A DNA stretch of 64,000 nt from Saccharibacillus sp. O23 (GTDB lineage Bacteria; Bacillota; Bacilli; Paenibacillales; Paenibacillaceae). Shown here in pieces: positions 34,384-42,374 of the stretch. The stretch spans positions 1 through 64,000 of the forward strand of contig NZ_NJDE01000021.1 in assembly GCF_002205895.1 (NCBI RefSeq), in the 5' to 3' direction. A program made the position numbers and the translations under genes. The first letter of the stretch is position 1; each line of letters starts with the position of its first letter. A model generated the notes under the pieces. That model worked only from the letters and a program-made list of their open reading frames with translations. It had not been told where the DNA came from and searched no databases.

Positions 34384-37300
34384 TCAAGTCTCGAGACGTC
34401 GGCGCAAAAAGCTTCTCAGACGCCTGTCGGGATCGCGCAGAATATGCTTGACGTCGAGTTCGGAAATCGGTTTGGTCAGCACGCCCTGCATGCCGCTGTC
34501 CAAACATTCCTGTTCGAAGCCGGGCCGCACGAAGGCCGTGACCGCGACCAGATAAGGAACGGATTCCGCCGGCAGCACTTGGCGGATCAAACGGGCGGCC
34601 GTCAGCCCGTCCATTTCGGGCATCTGAATATCCATGAACACGAGATCGTAACGTTTGCGGGAAACGGCCGCGAACGCTTCGATGCCGTTCTCCGCCATAT
34701 CGGCCGAGTAGCCCGATTTGGCCAACAGCTCTTGCAGCAAACGGCGATTGACCGGATGATCTTCGGCAACCAAGATGCGAAGATCGCGCAGCCATTCGTC
34801 TTCTTCCCCGATCCGCGCGGAAGGCGCTGCCGAAAAGGCTTCGTCGTCTCCGCTTTCCGCCGCGTCGTACGCGTAAGCCGTTTCGGATTCGTCCGAACCG
34901 GATCGCGGCCGCGAGAGCCGCTTCGGATACGCGCCGTTCGTTTCGTCGTTCCCCGCCGCCTCGATTTCCGGCGAACGGCCGGACTCCGCTTCGATCCGCA
35001 GCCGATTGTCGATTGCCGGCGCGGACAGAGTCAGCGAATGGGCCGTCCGGCAGGGCAGCGTGAAGCTGAACGTCGAACCTTCGCTTTCCCGACTGTCGAC
35101 GCGAATCGTGCCGCCCATCAATTCGACCAGCCTGCGGCAGATCGATAACCCTAAGCCCGTGCCGCCGTATTTGCGATTCAGTTCCGGATGCAGCTGCGAG
35201 AACGATTGGAACAGGCGGCCGATTTTATTTTCCGCGATGCCTACGCCGGTATCCCGCACGCGGAACTCCAGCACCGGTTCTTCCGCGGCCGAACCTTCGA
35301 TCTTCCGGGCGGAAACGGTCACGGAACCGCGTTCCGTGAACTTGATCGCGTTGCCGATCAGATTGGTCAGGATCTGACGCAGCCTGACCGGATCGGTCGT
35401 GATCTCTTCCGGCACGCCGGGAGCCAGATTCCAGCTGAGTTCGATTCCCCGTTCGGCCGCTCGGGGCGCGAACAGCTCCACCGCATCGCTCATGAGCGAA
35501 GCAAGCGGAAAACGTTCCGGTTCCAACATCAGACTGCCGGCGTCGATCTTGCTGAAATCGAGCACGTCGTTCAGGATCCGCATCAACGAATGACCGCTTC
35601 CGCTGATAATCTCGACGTATTCGCGCTGTTCTTCGGTCAGTTCGCTGTCGAGCAGCAGATCGGTCATGCCGAGCACGCCGTTCATCGGCGTGCGGATCTC
35701 GTGGCTCATCATCGCGAGAAACTCCGACTTGGCCGAAGCGGCTTGTTCCGCCAATTCTTTTTGCCGCAGCACTTCGCGTTCGTTCGTGACGTCGCGGAAC
35801 ACGACGACCGTTCCCTGCGTTTTGCCTTTGTCGACGATCGGGTTGACGGTATATTCGACCAAGCAGCTCGATCCGTCTTTTTTCCACAACACGCATTCGG
35901 CGATCGGTCTCGGAGCTCCGTCGCGCACGGTCGCGCAGATCGGGCACTCGTCGACGGAATAAGGAATCCCTCCGCCGCTCGAATGGCCGAGCAGCACATG
36001 ATTATCCCGGCCGATAAATTCGTCTTGTTCGTAGCCGAGCAGGCTCAGCGCCGCCGGATTGACGAAAACGGTGCGCCCGTCGGTTCCGATGCCGAAGATG
36101 CCTTCGGAAACCGAATTGAGGATCAGCGTGTATTCGTAGCCCAACTGCTCGATTCGCCGGATATACTGTTTGCGTTCGGTGATATCGCTGGCGATTCCGT
36201 AGACTCCCACGACTTCGCCTTCCACGAAGATCGGCACGTTGATGATATTCAGATCGGCCGATTCTCCGTTGACTCTAACGATGCTGGCTTCGTAATTCTG
36301 CGGAATTCCCCGGCAGGCGGCTTCGAAATGGCGATTGGTCCGCGCCAGATTCTCGTCATGGATCACGGTGCGGTACGAGTTGCCGACCAGATCCTCTTTG
36401 CGGCAGGCGAGCAGCGCCGCCATGCTCTCGTTGCAGGACGTATAGACCCCTTCCAAGCTGAGCGAATAGACGCCCGAAGGATTGTATTCGAACAGCGACT
36501 TGTAGCGCTCTTCGCTCTCCTGAATCTGCCTTTGGGCAAGCTTGCGCTCGGTTACGTCTCGCGATACCCCGATGATCTCCAGCGGTTCGCCCGTATGCGG
36601 ATCGAACGTGAAGCTGGCCGCCGTTTCCAGCCAGACATATTCGCCGCTCCGGGTCCGTATCCGAAATTCTACCGTATGCGAGGTATCTCCGCCCTGTACG
36701 ATGCGCAAGTACTCTTGTATCTTCGCGGCATCGTCGGGATGGAAAATATCGAACGAACTGGTGCCGACCAGTTCTTCCGGCCGATAACCCAGAATTCGCT
36801 CGCAGGCCGGCGACAGGTACAGGAATATCGAATCCGCGGATTGCCGGGTGAACAGATCGAGCGAATATTCGTAGATCAGGCGGAACTCCAACTCCCGCCG
36901 GCGAACCTGTTCTTCGAGCAGCGTCTGTTCGGTAATATCCTGTATGCTGCCGATCAGATGCCGTTCTCCCGCTTTTTTGCCTTTGGAACGAACCGTACGA
37001 TGCTCGCCGCCGTCCGTCACCAACCGATACGTCAAATCGTACTCCTCGCCCTCCATCCGTTTCGAGACCAGCTTCGCCAAGCGCTCCCGATCTTCGGGCA
37101 CGATCCGCTTGAACAGATCCTCCTGCCGAATAATTTCCCCCGTGCTCTCGAAACCGTAAATATCGTAGATCAGATCGGAGAACTGCACTTCTCCGGTCTC
37201 CAAGTCCCAATCCCAGAAAGCGATCCGAGCCAATTCCACCGCCTGTTTGTACCATTCCGACGTTTCCGGCGGTCTGAGGCTGCTTTTGCGGATCGGCAGG

Positions 37301-37674
37301 TTGTCCCGCATCAGGACATAGACGCCGAGCTGCACCGATTCGTGAAGAAGCGGAACGAAATCCATATCCAATTGAAGCGGCACGCCTTCTTTGCTCGGCA
37401 TCTGAAAAAGAACATGCGACGCTTCTCCTTTCGCCGCCTTCGCGAATGCGGGACGGAGCCTATCGAACGAAGATGCCGTATCCTCGGCTGCCGCAAGTTC
37501 GGACAGCTCGGCAGCTTCGTAGCCCGTAATGTGCAGGACGGCCGGATTGGCATCCATGACTCTGCCGGCGCAATCCAATATGAGCATGCCGTCGGGATGA
37601 TTCGTCAACAAAGAACGGTAAATCCCGCTTTCCGCCAGCAGTTGTTCCAGTCGTTCAGTCCGTTTGTCCTCCAA
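34384..37674 (-). CDS. five-PAS hybrid sensor histidine kinase/response regulator
   Basis: 1096 residues, no membrane segment. Five PAS modules lie at roughly 20-130, 145-255, 268-385, 390-505 and 515-640, then HisKA with MMSHEIRTPMNGVLGMTDLLLD near 660, HATPase_c with GNAIKFTERG, DTGVGIAENKIGRLFQSFSQL and GGTGLGLSICRRLVELMGG (about 770-880), a variable linker, and a receiver domain with LVAEDHPVNRRLL and the acceptor Asp in VFMDIQMPEMDGL (about 975-1090). Start is uncertain: TTG at 37674 with AAGGGG ten bases upstream is preferred, because the ATG at 37875 lies beyond the upstream gene's terminator. Signal unknown. Confidence 0.85.
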   Translation of the reverse strand: MEDKRTERLEQLLAESGIYRSLLTNHPDGMLILDCAGRVMDANPAVLHITGYEAAELSELAAAEDTASSFDRLRPAFAKAAKGEASHVLFQMPSKEGVPLQLDMDFVPLLHESVQLGVYVLMRDNLPIRKSSLRPPETSEWYKQAVELARIAFWDWDLETGEVQFSDLIYDIYGFESTGEIIRQEDLFKRIVPEDRERLAKLVSKRMEGEEYDLTYRLVTDGGEHRTVRSKGKKAGERHLIGSIQDITEQTLLEEQVRRRELEFRLIYEYSLDLFTRQSADSIFLYLSPACERILGYRPEELVGTSSFDIFHPDDAAKIQEYLRIVQGGDTSHTVEFRIRTRSGEYVWLETAASFTFDPHTGEPLEIIGVSRDVTERKLAQRQIQESEERYKSLFEYNPSGVYSLSLEGVYTSCNESMAALLACRKEDLVGNSYRTVIHDENLARTNRHFEAACRGIPQNYEASIVRVNGESADLNIINVPIFVEGEVVGVYGIASDITERKQYIRRIEQLGYEYTLILNSVSEGIFGIGTDGRTVFVNPAALSLLGYEQDEFIGRDNHVLLGHSSGGGIPYSVDECPICATVRDGAPRPIAECVLWKKDGSSCLVEYTVNPIVDKGKTQGTVVVFRDVTNEREVLRQKELAEQAASAKSEFLAMMSHEIRTPMNGVLGMTDLLLDSELTEEQREYVEIISGSGHSLMRILNDVLDFSKIDAGSLMLEPERFPLASLMSDAVELFAPRAAERGIELSWNLAPGVPEEITTDPVRLRQILTNLIGNAIKFTERGSVTVSARKIEGSAAEEPVLEFRVRDTGVGIAENKIGRLFQSFSQLHPELNRKYGGTGLGLSICRRLVELMGGTIRVDSRESEGSTFSFTLPCRTAHSLTLSAPAIDNRLRIEAESGRSPEIEAAGNDETNGAYPKRLSRPRSGSDESETAYAYDAAESGDDEAFSAAPSARIGEEDEWLRDLRILVAEDHPVNRRLLQELLAKSGYSADMAENGIEAFAAVSRKRYDLVFMDIQMPEMDGLTAARLIRQVLPAESVPYLVAVTAFVRPGFEQECLDSGMQGVLTKPISELDVKHILRDPDRRLRSFLRRRLET

Positions 37675-37722
37675 ATCCAGATGTCCCCTTAATAAAAAAG
37701 ATATCGAGCTTGCGACGTTCCG

Positions 37723-37754
37723 TTTGCTCGTTTGCTCGTTTGCTCGTTTGCTAG
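37723..37754. repeat. four tandem 8-bp units upstream of the hybrid kinase
   Basis: TTTGCTCG three times and TTTGCTAG once. It lies 49-80 bases before the proposed TTG start, in the leader or promoter zone, where copy-number change could alter expression. Confidence 0.8.
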
Positions 37755-37830
37755 TCGTTATTACCCCGCAGGATGCCGTCAAAAACGAGTCCTCTCTCCG
37801 ATTCGTCCGCCGAACGCGGCGGTATAAAAA

Positions 37831-37866
37831 ATCCGAAAACGACTCGCGTCGTTTTCGGATCGGAAG
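37831..37866 (-). terminator. terminator of the GDSL esterase gene
   Basis: ATCCGAAAACGAC/GTCGTTTTCGGAT followed on the minus strand by a T run. Confidence 0.88.
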
Positions 37867-37899
37867 GTACAGCAATCTGAAGTTCGAAAAAGCCGGATA

Positions 37900-39135
37900 T
37901 TACGGATTCACGAATACCGTGCGCAGACGGGACGTATACTGCACGTCGAAGCCCAGACCGTCCGCCAATACCGCCAACGGAACGTAGGTTTTCGCTTGTC
38001 CGTTCGTTTTCTGGGTAAACGCCGGGACTTGAACCGCCATCGCTTTGCCGTTTACCGTGATCGATTTCTTGTCGATCGGGATGCTCACGCTGCGGCCGCC
38101 GAAATCGATATTGGCCGTGGACGTCTTATTCTCCCATTTGAGTTCGGCTCCCAGCGCGTCGGTGATATCGCGAAGAACGACGAAGGTCGTGCTGTTCTTG
38201 AGCACCGGCTTGAACGCGGTGTTCAATTCTTTGCCGGACACGACGACCGCTACCGTCGAAGCCGGTACCGGCGCGCTCAGCGTGCGGTATTCGCCCCAGA
38301 TCTTCTCGGCGAACGTCTTAGCGAGCGCTTCGTAGCCCACTTGGTTCGGGTGGATGTCTCCGCGCATGATATGCGTCATCTGCGTTTCGCGGCCCGCGAA
38401 CAGCGGCACGACGTTGACGGCTTCGACATGGCCGCCTTCGGCGTTCTGCGCGGCAATGACCTGATTGAGCGTCGACGTGTAAGCGGCAGCGGCTTGGGTT
38501 AACGTCGCGTACTGCGTGCCCGCTTTGATCGCGGGTACCGGCTGATACTGATCCGATACGACGATGCGGGCGTCCGGATTGATCTCGCGCAGGTCCGACA
38601 GCGCGCTGCCGAGGTTCGAAGCGTACGACTTCAAGAGCGTCTCGACCTGGGCCGCGAGGTCCTGCGGCACTTCGCCGCCGCGGATCAACGGCAGCAGGTC
38701 GTTGCCGCCGATCGTGATCGTGATGACGTCGGCGTCCGCGACATCGGAACGCACCTTCGCCACGTCGGCCGCGAATACGGCCGCGTTCGGATCGCGCAGC
38801 CCGGCTTGTACCGCGTCGGCGGTCGTGGCCGTTCCGGCGCGAACCGCTTCGATATAATGCTCCAATCCCGTGGAATTCAAGCCCGAGATGCCGTAATTGT
38901 TCACTTCCGAACGTCCGTGGAAACGGGCCTGTTCGGCCAAGCGAGGCACGAAACCGTAATAATCGGCCGGAGCCTTCTCCGGTTCGTATCCCGCGGTGAT
39001 CGAATCGCCGAACGATACGATCTTGTAGGTCTCTCCCGCCGCGAACGTATCGCGGACTCCGGTCAGCCCGAATACCGGGAGCGCGAGCGTCGTGCAAGCC
39101 AGCGCGATCCAACTTTTTCTCCATGCGTTCTTCAT
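37900..39135 (-). CDS. secreted GDSL esterase with copper-amine-oxidase-like N domain
   Basis: 411 residues. A signal peptide (MKNAWRKSWIALACTTLALP...) ends near residue 32. The SGNH/GDSL hydrolase domain follows: IVSFGDSITAGYEP with the catalytic Ser near 43, the Gly of NNYGISG, the Asn of TITIGGNDLLPL, and the Asp/His pair in GDIHPNQVGY near 285. The last 110 residues match the copper amine oxidase N-terminal-like domain (TFVVLRDITDALGAELKWENKT, FTQKTNGQAKTYVPLAVLADGLG), common in Paenibacillaceae exported proteins and thought to mediate wall attachment. GGAAGGAG precedes the ATG at 39135. Confidence 0.9.
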   Translation of the reverse strand: MKNAWRKSWIALACTTLALPVFGLTGVRDTFAAGETYKIVSFGDSITAGYEPEKAPADYYGFVPRLAEQARFHGRSEVNNYGISGLNSTGLEHYIEAVRAGTATTADAVQAGLRDPNAAVFAADVAKVRSDVADADVITITIGGNDLLPLIRGGEVPQDLAAQVETLLKSYASNLGSALSDLREINPDARIVVSDQYQPVPAIKAGTQYATLTQAAAAYTSTLNQVIAAQNAEGGHVEAVNVVPLFAGRETQMTHIMRGDIHPNQVGYEALAKTFAEKIWGEYRTLSAPVPASTVAVVVSGKELNTAFKPVLKNSTTFVVLRDITDALGAELKWENKTSTANIDFGGRSVSIPIDKKSITVNGKAMAVQVPAFTQKTNGQAKTYVPLAVLADGLGFDVQYTSRLRTVFVNP

Positions 39136-39266
39136 TCGTTGTCTCCTTCCGGTCCGTCGGGACCTGTGCAAGTTGGGGGAAAGACCTTCATCAAAAAGCG
39201 GCCGCCGCAGCCGGGAGGACCGATGCGGCGGCCTGCCGAGTATTTCCGTATAGGGCTGGCCGTTCT

Positions 39267-39551
39267 TTATTCCTGTTGTTCTTCTTCCGCCGCCCGAGGC
39301 GGACGCGGACGCGTCTTCTCCAGATAATCGTCGTAGCGCCCGTCGAGTTCCTGCGCCATCGTCCGGTACAACCGGGTCTCTTCGACGATCGGGTCCAACG
39401 TCGTCTGAATCCGAATCTCGTAACGCGGAGAGATCTGCTCGCGCTCTTTGCGCTCGCGGTCTTCGTCTTTCAACTCGCCTTCCGTCAGCAGTTCGGTCAA
39501 TTGTTCTTCCAACTCTTCTTGACTCGGCTTGCGGCCTTGCGCGTCGCTCAT
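39267..39551 (-). CDS. small highly charged protein of unknown function
   Basis: 94 residues, very rich in Glu, Arg and Lys, predicted mostly helical, no Cys, no membrane segment. No family recognised. GAGGAGG precedes the ATG and the codons look native, so the gene is probably real. It lies between the GDSL gene and the inositol phosphatase gene on the same strand, 55 bases after the latter. Confidence 0.7.
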   Translation of the reverse strand: MSDAQGRKPSQEELEEQLTELLTEGELKDEDRERKEREQISPRYEIRIQTTLDPIVEETRLYRTMAQELDGRYDDYLEKTRPRPPRAAEEEQQE

Positions 39552-39606
39552 TCCGATTCCTCCTCGAAAAAGTCAGATGATGGAACAGACTGCATCGGCG
39601 CGCCGA

Positions 39607-40467
39607 TCAGAATCCGGTCGCGTCGGCTTCCTTAAGCACGTTCAACAATTCCGTATGCAAAGCGCCGTTGGTCGCCGCGATATGGCGAACCCCCAGATGG
39701 TAAGGCGTACCCGCCGTATCGGTCACCTGTCCGCCGGATTCGGCGACGAGCAGCGCGCCCGCCGCGACGTCCCAGACGTTCAGCCCGACTTCGCAGTACC
39801 CGCTCAGACGGCCGGCGGCCACGTTGGCCAGATGCAGCGCCGCGGAACCGCCGGCGCGCAGGCTGCGCGCTTTGGGCGCCAACGCTTCGATGCCGCGCAG
39901 ATTGATCGGCAGTTTCACCGCCGGATCGGCCGGGAAGCCTACCGCGATCAAACCTTCGGACAACCGCTGCTCGCCGGATACATTCATGCGCGCGCCGTGA
40001 ACGTACGCGCCTTTGTTTTTCTCGGCCACGAACATCTCGTCCCGCGAAGGATCGTAGATGACGCCGAGCACCACTTCGCCGTTCTTGGCAAGAGCGATCG
40101 AGACCGAATAGAACGGGAAGCCGTGCACGAAGTTGGTCGTTCCGTCGATCGGGTCGATAATCCAGAGATACTCTTCTTCTTCGGCTTCGCGAAGCGCGCG
40201 TTCCGGCGCGTCTTCGCCGGGCTCCACGCCTTCTTCGCCGAGAATCGCGTGATCCGGAAAATGCGTCAGGATCAGCCGCCGGATCATCTGCTCGGCCCCT
40301 TTGTCGATCTCGGTCACGAGGTCCTGTTCGGACGATTTGGTAGACAACCGGCCGTAAGCGCCTAGTCTGCTTTTGATCCACTCGCCCGCTTTGGCCGCCG
40401 CGTTGACCGCGACCGCCGTATGACTCTTTCCGGTGAGAACATAAGGAACTTTCTCGTTCGATTCCAC
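39607..40467 (-). CDS. inositol monophosphatase-family phosphatase
   Basis: 286 residues with the Mg-dependent phosphatase signatures: HAILGEEG near 78, WIIDPIDGTTNFVHGFPFYSVSIAL near 104, and C-terminal GLNVWDVAAGALLVAESGGQVTD near 215. It hydrolyses inositol-1-phosphate or similar sugar/nucleotide phosphates. Start is the GTG at 40467 with AAAGGCGGG upstream; an ATG at 40527 would lie in a strongly palindromic intergenic segment. Confidence 0.88.
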   Translation of the reverse strand: MESNEKVPYVLTGKSHTAVAVNAAAKAGEWIKSRLGAYGRLSTKSSEQDLVTEIDKGAEQMIRRLILTHFPDHAILGEEGVEPGEDAPERALREAEEEEYLWIIDPIDGTTNFVHGFPFYSVSIALAKNGEVVLGVIYDPSRDEMFVAEKNKGAYVHGARMNVSGEQRLSEGLIAVGFPADPAVKLPINLRGIEALAPKARSLRAGGSAALHLANVAAGRLSGYCEVGLNVWDVAAGALLVAESGGQVTDTAGTPYHLGVRHIAATNGALHTELLNVLKEADATGF

Positions 40468-40488
40468 AGTTAACCCGCCTTTCTGTAG

Positions 40489-40591
40489 TACTCTGTACCA
40501 AGTAAAGGTAAGGTTACGCTCGTCCAAAACGCGCTAGACCCATGCGCGTTTTGTCCAAACGTAAACCCACTATTTGACCTGGTACAGAGTA
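40489..40591. repeat. nested inverted repeats upstream of the inositol phosphatase
   Basis: Outer arms TACTCTGTACCA (40489-40500) and TGGTACAGAGTA (40580-40591) are perfect; inner arms CAAAACGCGC (40525-40534) and GCGCGTTTTG (40544-40553) form a hairpin with a 9-base loop. The inner one could end the upstream gene's transcript; the outer arms would draw about 100 bases into one structure. Confidence 0.7.
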
Positions 40592-40611
40592 GTAGTTGCC
40601 CGTAAACTTCG

Positions 40612-40923
40612 TTATTCCGCGAAAAACATTTCTTGCCCGAGCGCCGTCAGCACGCGAACTTCTTCTTCCGTGAGCTTGCGGACCAGATCCAGCTCGACCT
40701 GCGTGATCTCTTGGCCTTGAAAATTGATCTCCGCGATCGAGGCCGTGATCAGCACGATCGCGATCGCTCGGTTGTCCGGCGTGTAGGCGATCGCTTTCTG
40801 CCCGGTCGGAAAAATGCGGAACCCGTCTTTGCGAAGCTTGCCGCGCCCGTATTCCAGCACCTCGTACAGTTCTTGCTCGTTCTTGAACTTGCAGATCGAA
40901 TTGAACTCCGTTTCGAATCCCAT
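40612..40923 (-). CDS. conserved-looking small protein, DUF2584-like pattern
   Basis: 103 residues beginning MGFETEFNSICKFKNEQELYEVLEYG, with KDGFRIFPTGQKAIAY and a hydrophobic strand AIAIVLITASIAEINFQ, then a C-terminal helix. The MGxxxEFN start and KxGFRIxP block recall the DUF2584-type small Bacillales proteins; that placement is tentative. No membrane segment. GAAGGGAG precedes the ATG. It lies 44 bases after the D-Ala-D-Ala ligase start region's operon partner on the same strand. Confidence 0.6.
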   Translation of the reverse strand: MGFETEFNSICKFKNEQELYEVLEYGRGKLRKDGFRIFPTGQKAIAYTPDNRAIAIVLITASIAEINFQGQEITQVELDLVRKLTEEEVRVLTALGQEMFFAE

Positions 40924-40967
40924 GGTTACCGGCTCCCTTCGAACGTCTCGGAATGGATAGAAGCTTC

Positions 40968-42056
40968 TTACATTTTATACTGAAGGCTCGTTCTTGCCGA
41001 GTGGCGTTCGAGCGCCAATTCGATCAAGCGATCGAGCAAAGCCGCGTAAGACATGCCCGTCTCTCTCCACAGCAGCGGATACATGCTGAACGGCGTGAAG
41101 CCCGGCATCGTATTGACTTCGTTGATCAGAATCTTGTTGTCCGAACGGCGAACGAAGAAGTCCGCGCGGCATAGGCCGCTGCCTTCGACCGCTTTGAACG
41201 CCCGAACCGCCAGCTCGCGGAGCGAATCGGCAAGGTCGGCGTCGACCGGGGCCGGGATCAACATCTCGGACTTGCCGTCGATGTATTTGGCGTTATAGTC
41301 GTAGTAATCGCCGGAAGACACGATCTCGCCCGGGATCGAAGCCTGCGGATCGTCGTTGCCGAGCACGCCCACTTCCAGCTCGCGGCCGTCGATAAAGGTC
41401 TCGATCAGCACCTTGCGGTCGTAACGCAGCGCCGTCTCGACGGCGGCGATCAGCGATTCCTGATCGTTCGCTTTGGAGATGCCTACGCTGGAACCCAAGT
41501 TAGCCGGTTTGACGAAGCAAGGATATCCGAGCTTGGTCTCGGCTTCTTGGAGCAGCCCGTGACGGTTGGTCCGCCAATCCCGTTCGATGAAGGCGATGTA
41601 TTCGCCCTGCTCGAGGCCGGCGGCCGCGAACAGTTTCTTCATGACGTCTTTGTCCATGCCCGCCGAAGAGGACAGCACGCCCGCTCCCACGTAAGGCAGC
41701 CCGGCCATCTCGAACAATCCTTGGATCGTTCCGTCTTCTCCGAACGTGCCGTGCAGCAGCGGGAACATGACGTCGATCCGGCTGTCTCGGCCGCTCAAGG
41801 AAGCGAACATCGCGCCGGCCGCTTCGGCCGTTCCGCCGGCTGCCGATTCGAGTTTCATGTCGTCGATCGATTTCATCGGTTCGTCAAGGACGGAGCCCAT
41901 TCGCCATTCGCCTTGAAGGGTAATATAGAAAGGAATGATCGTGTATTTCGCGTAATCGAATGCGTTCATCACCGCGAAACCGGTTTGCAGCGAAATCTCG
42001 TGTTCGCCCGATTTGCCGCCGTATACCAGTCCTACGGTTACTTTGTTTGCTGTCAT
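40968..42056 (-). CDS. ddl: D-alanine--D-alanine ligase
   Basis: 362 residues of the ATP-grasp family making the D-Ala-D-Ala end of peptidoglycan precursors. LVYGGKSGEHEISLQ at the N terminus, LLHGTFGEDGTIQGLFEMAGLPYVGAGVLSSSAGMDKDVMKKLF, PCFVKPANLGSSVGISKA, FIDGRELEVGVLGN and the C-terminal RADFFVRRSDNKILINEVNTMPGFTPFSMYPLLW are classical. GGAGG precedes the ATG. It is monocistronic or heads a unit with the small gene after it. Confidence 0.96.
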   Translation of the reverse strand: MTANKVTVGLVYGGKSGEHEISLQTGFAVMNAFDYAKYTIIPFYITLQGEWRMGSVLDEPMKSIDDMKLESAAGGTAEAAGAMFASLSGRDSRIDVMFPLLHGTFGEDGTIQGLFEMAGLPYVGAGVLSSSAGMDKDVMKKLFAAAGLEQGEYIAFIERDWRTNRHGLLQEAETKLGYPCFVKPANLGSSVGISKANDQESLIAAVETALRYDRKVLIETFIDGRELEVGVLGNDDPQASIPGEIVSSGDYYDYNAKYIDGKSEMLIPAPVDADLADSLRELAVRAFKAVEGSGLCRADFFVRRSDNKILINEVNTMPGFTPFSMYPLLWRETGMSYAALLDRLIELALERHSARTSLQYKM

Positions 42057-42374
42057 GTACAGGCCTCCGTCAATTCATTAAAATCCCTTCTATCAGTATA
42101 GTGGATGGACGGTCCGCCTGCAAAGAAAACACGCATACCGCACGCCCGCGAAATTAGAAATGCCGCGGCCGTTCGAAGGGAAAAAGGACTTTACGCGCCG
42201 GATTGTAAACGTTATAATTAAATTAAGAATTTTTGAAATTTGGTTTCACTAAATGAAACACCTTCAGAACAACCCAATACGCATCACGCTTTTTCGTTCG
42301 TCGCAGCGTCGCCGCGTCCGTTATCCGAACGCGGCCGCGCAACTGCTTCATCCCATTTCCGAGGAGGTACACTC
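42057..42374. other. intergenic region upstream of the aconitase gene
   Basis: About 318 bases without a credible gene. It holds the aconitase promoter and a leader of about 150 bases. An in-frame extension of aconitase back to 42240 lacks a ribosome site and family similarity. Confidence 0.6.
42190..42218 (+). promoter_or_regulatory. aconitase promoter
   Basis: TTTACG, 17-base spacer, TATAAT. Confidence 0.7.

Noticed and set aside
34384..37875. ATG at 37875 as start of the hybrid kinase
   Set aside because: It lies before the upstream gene's terminator is cleared and the extra 67 residues are encoded partly by an 8-bp tandem repeat; no ribosome site.
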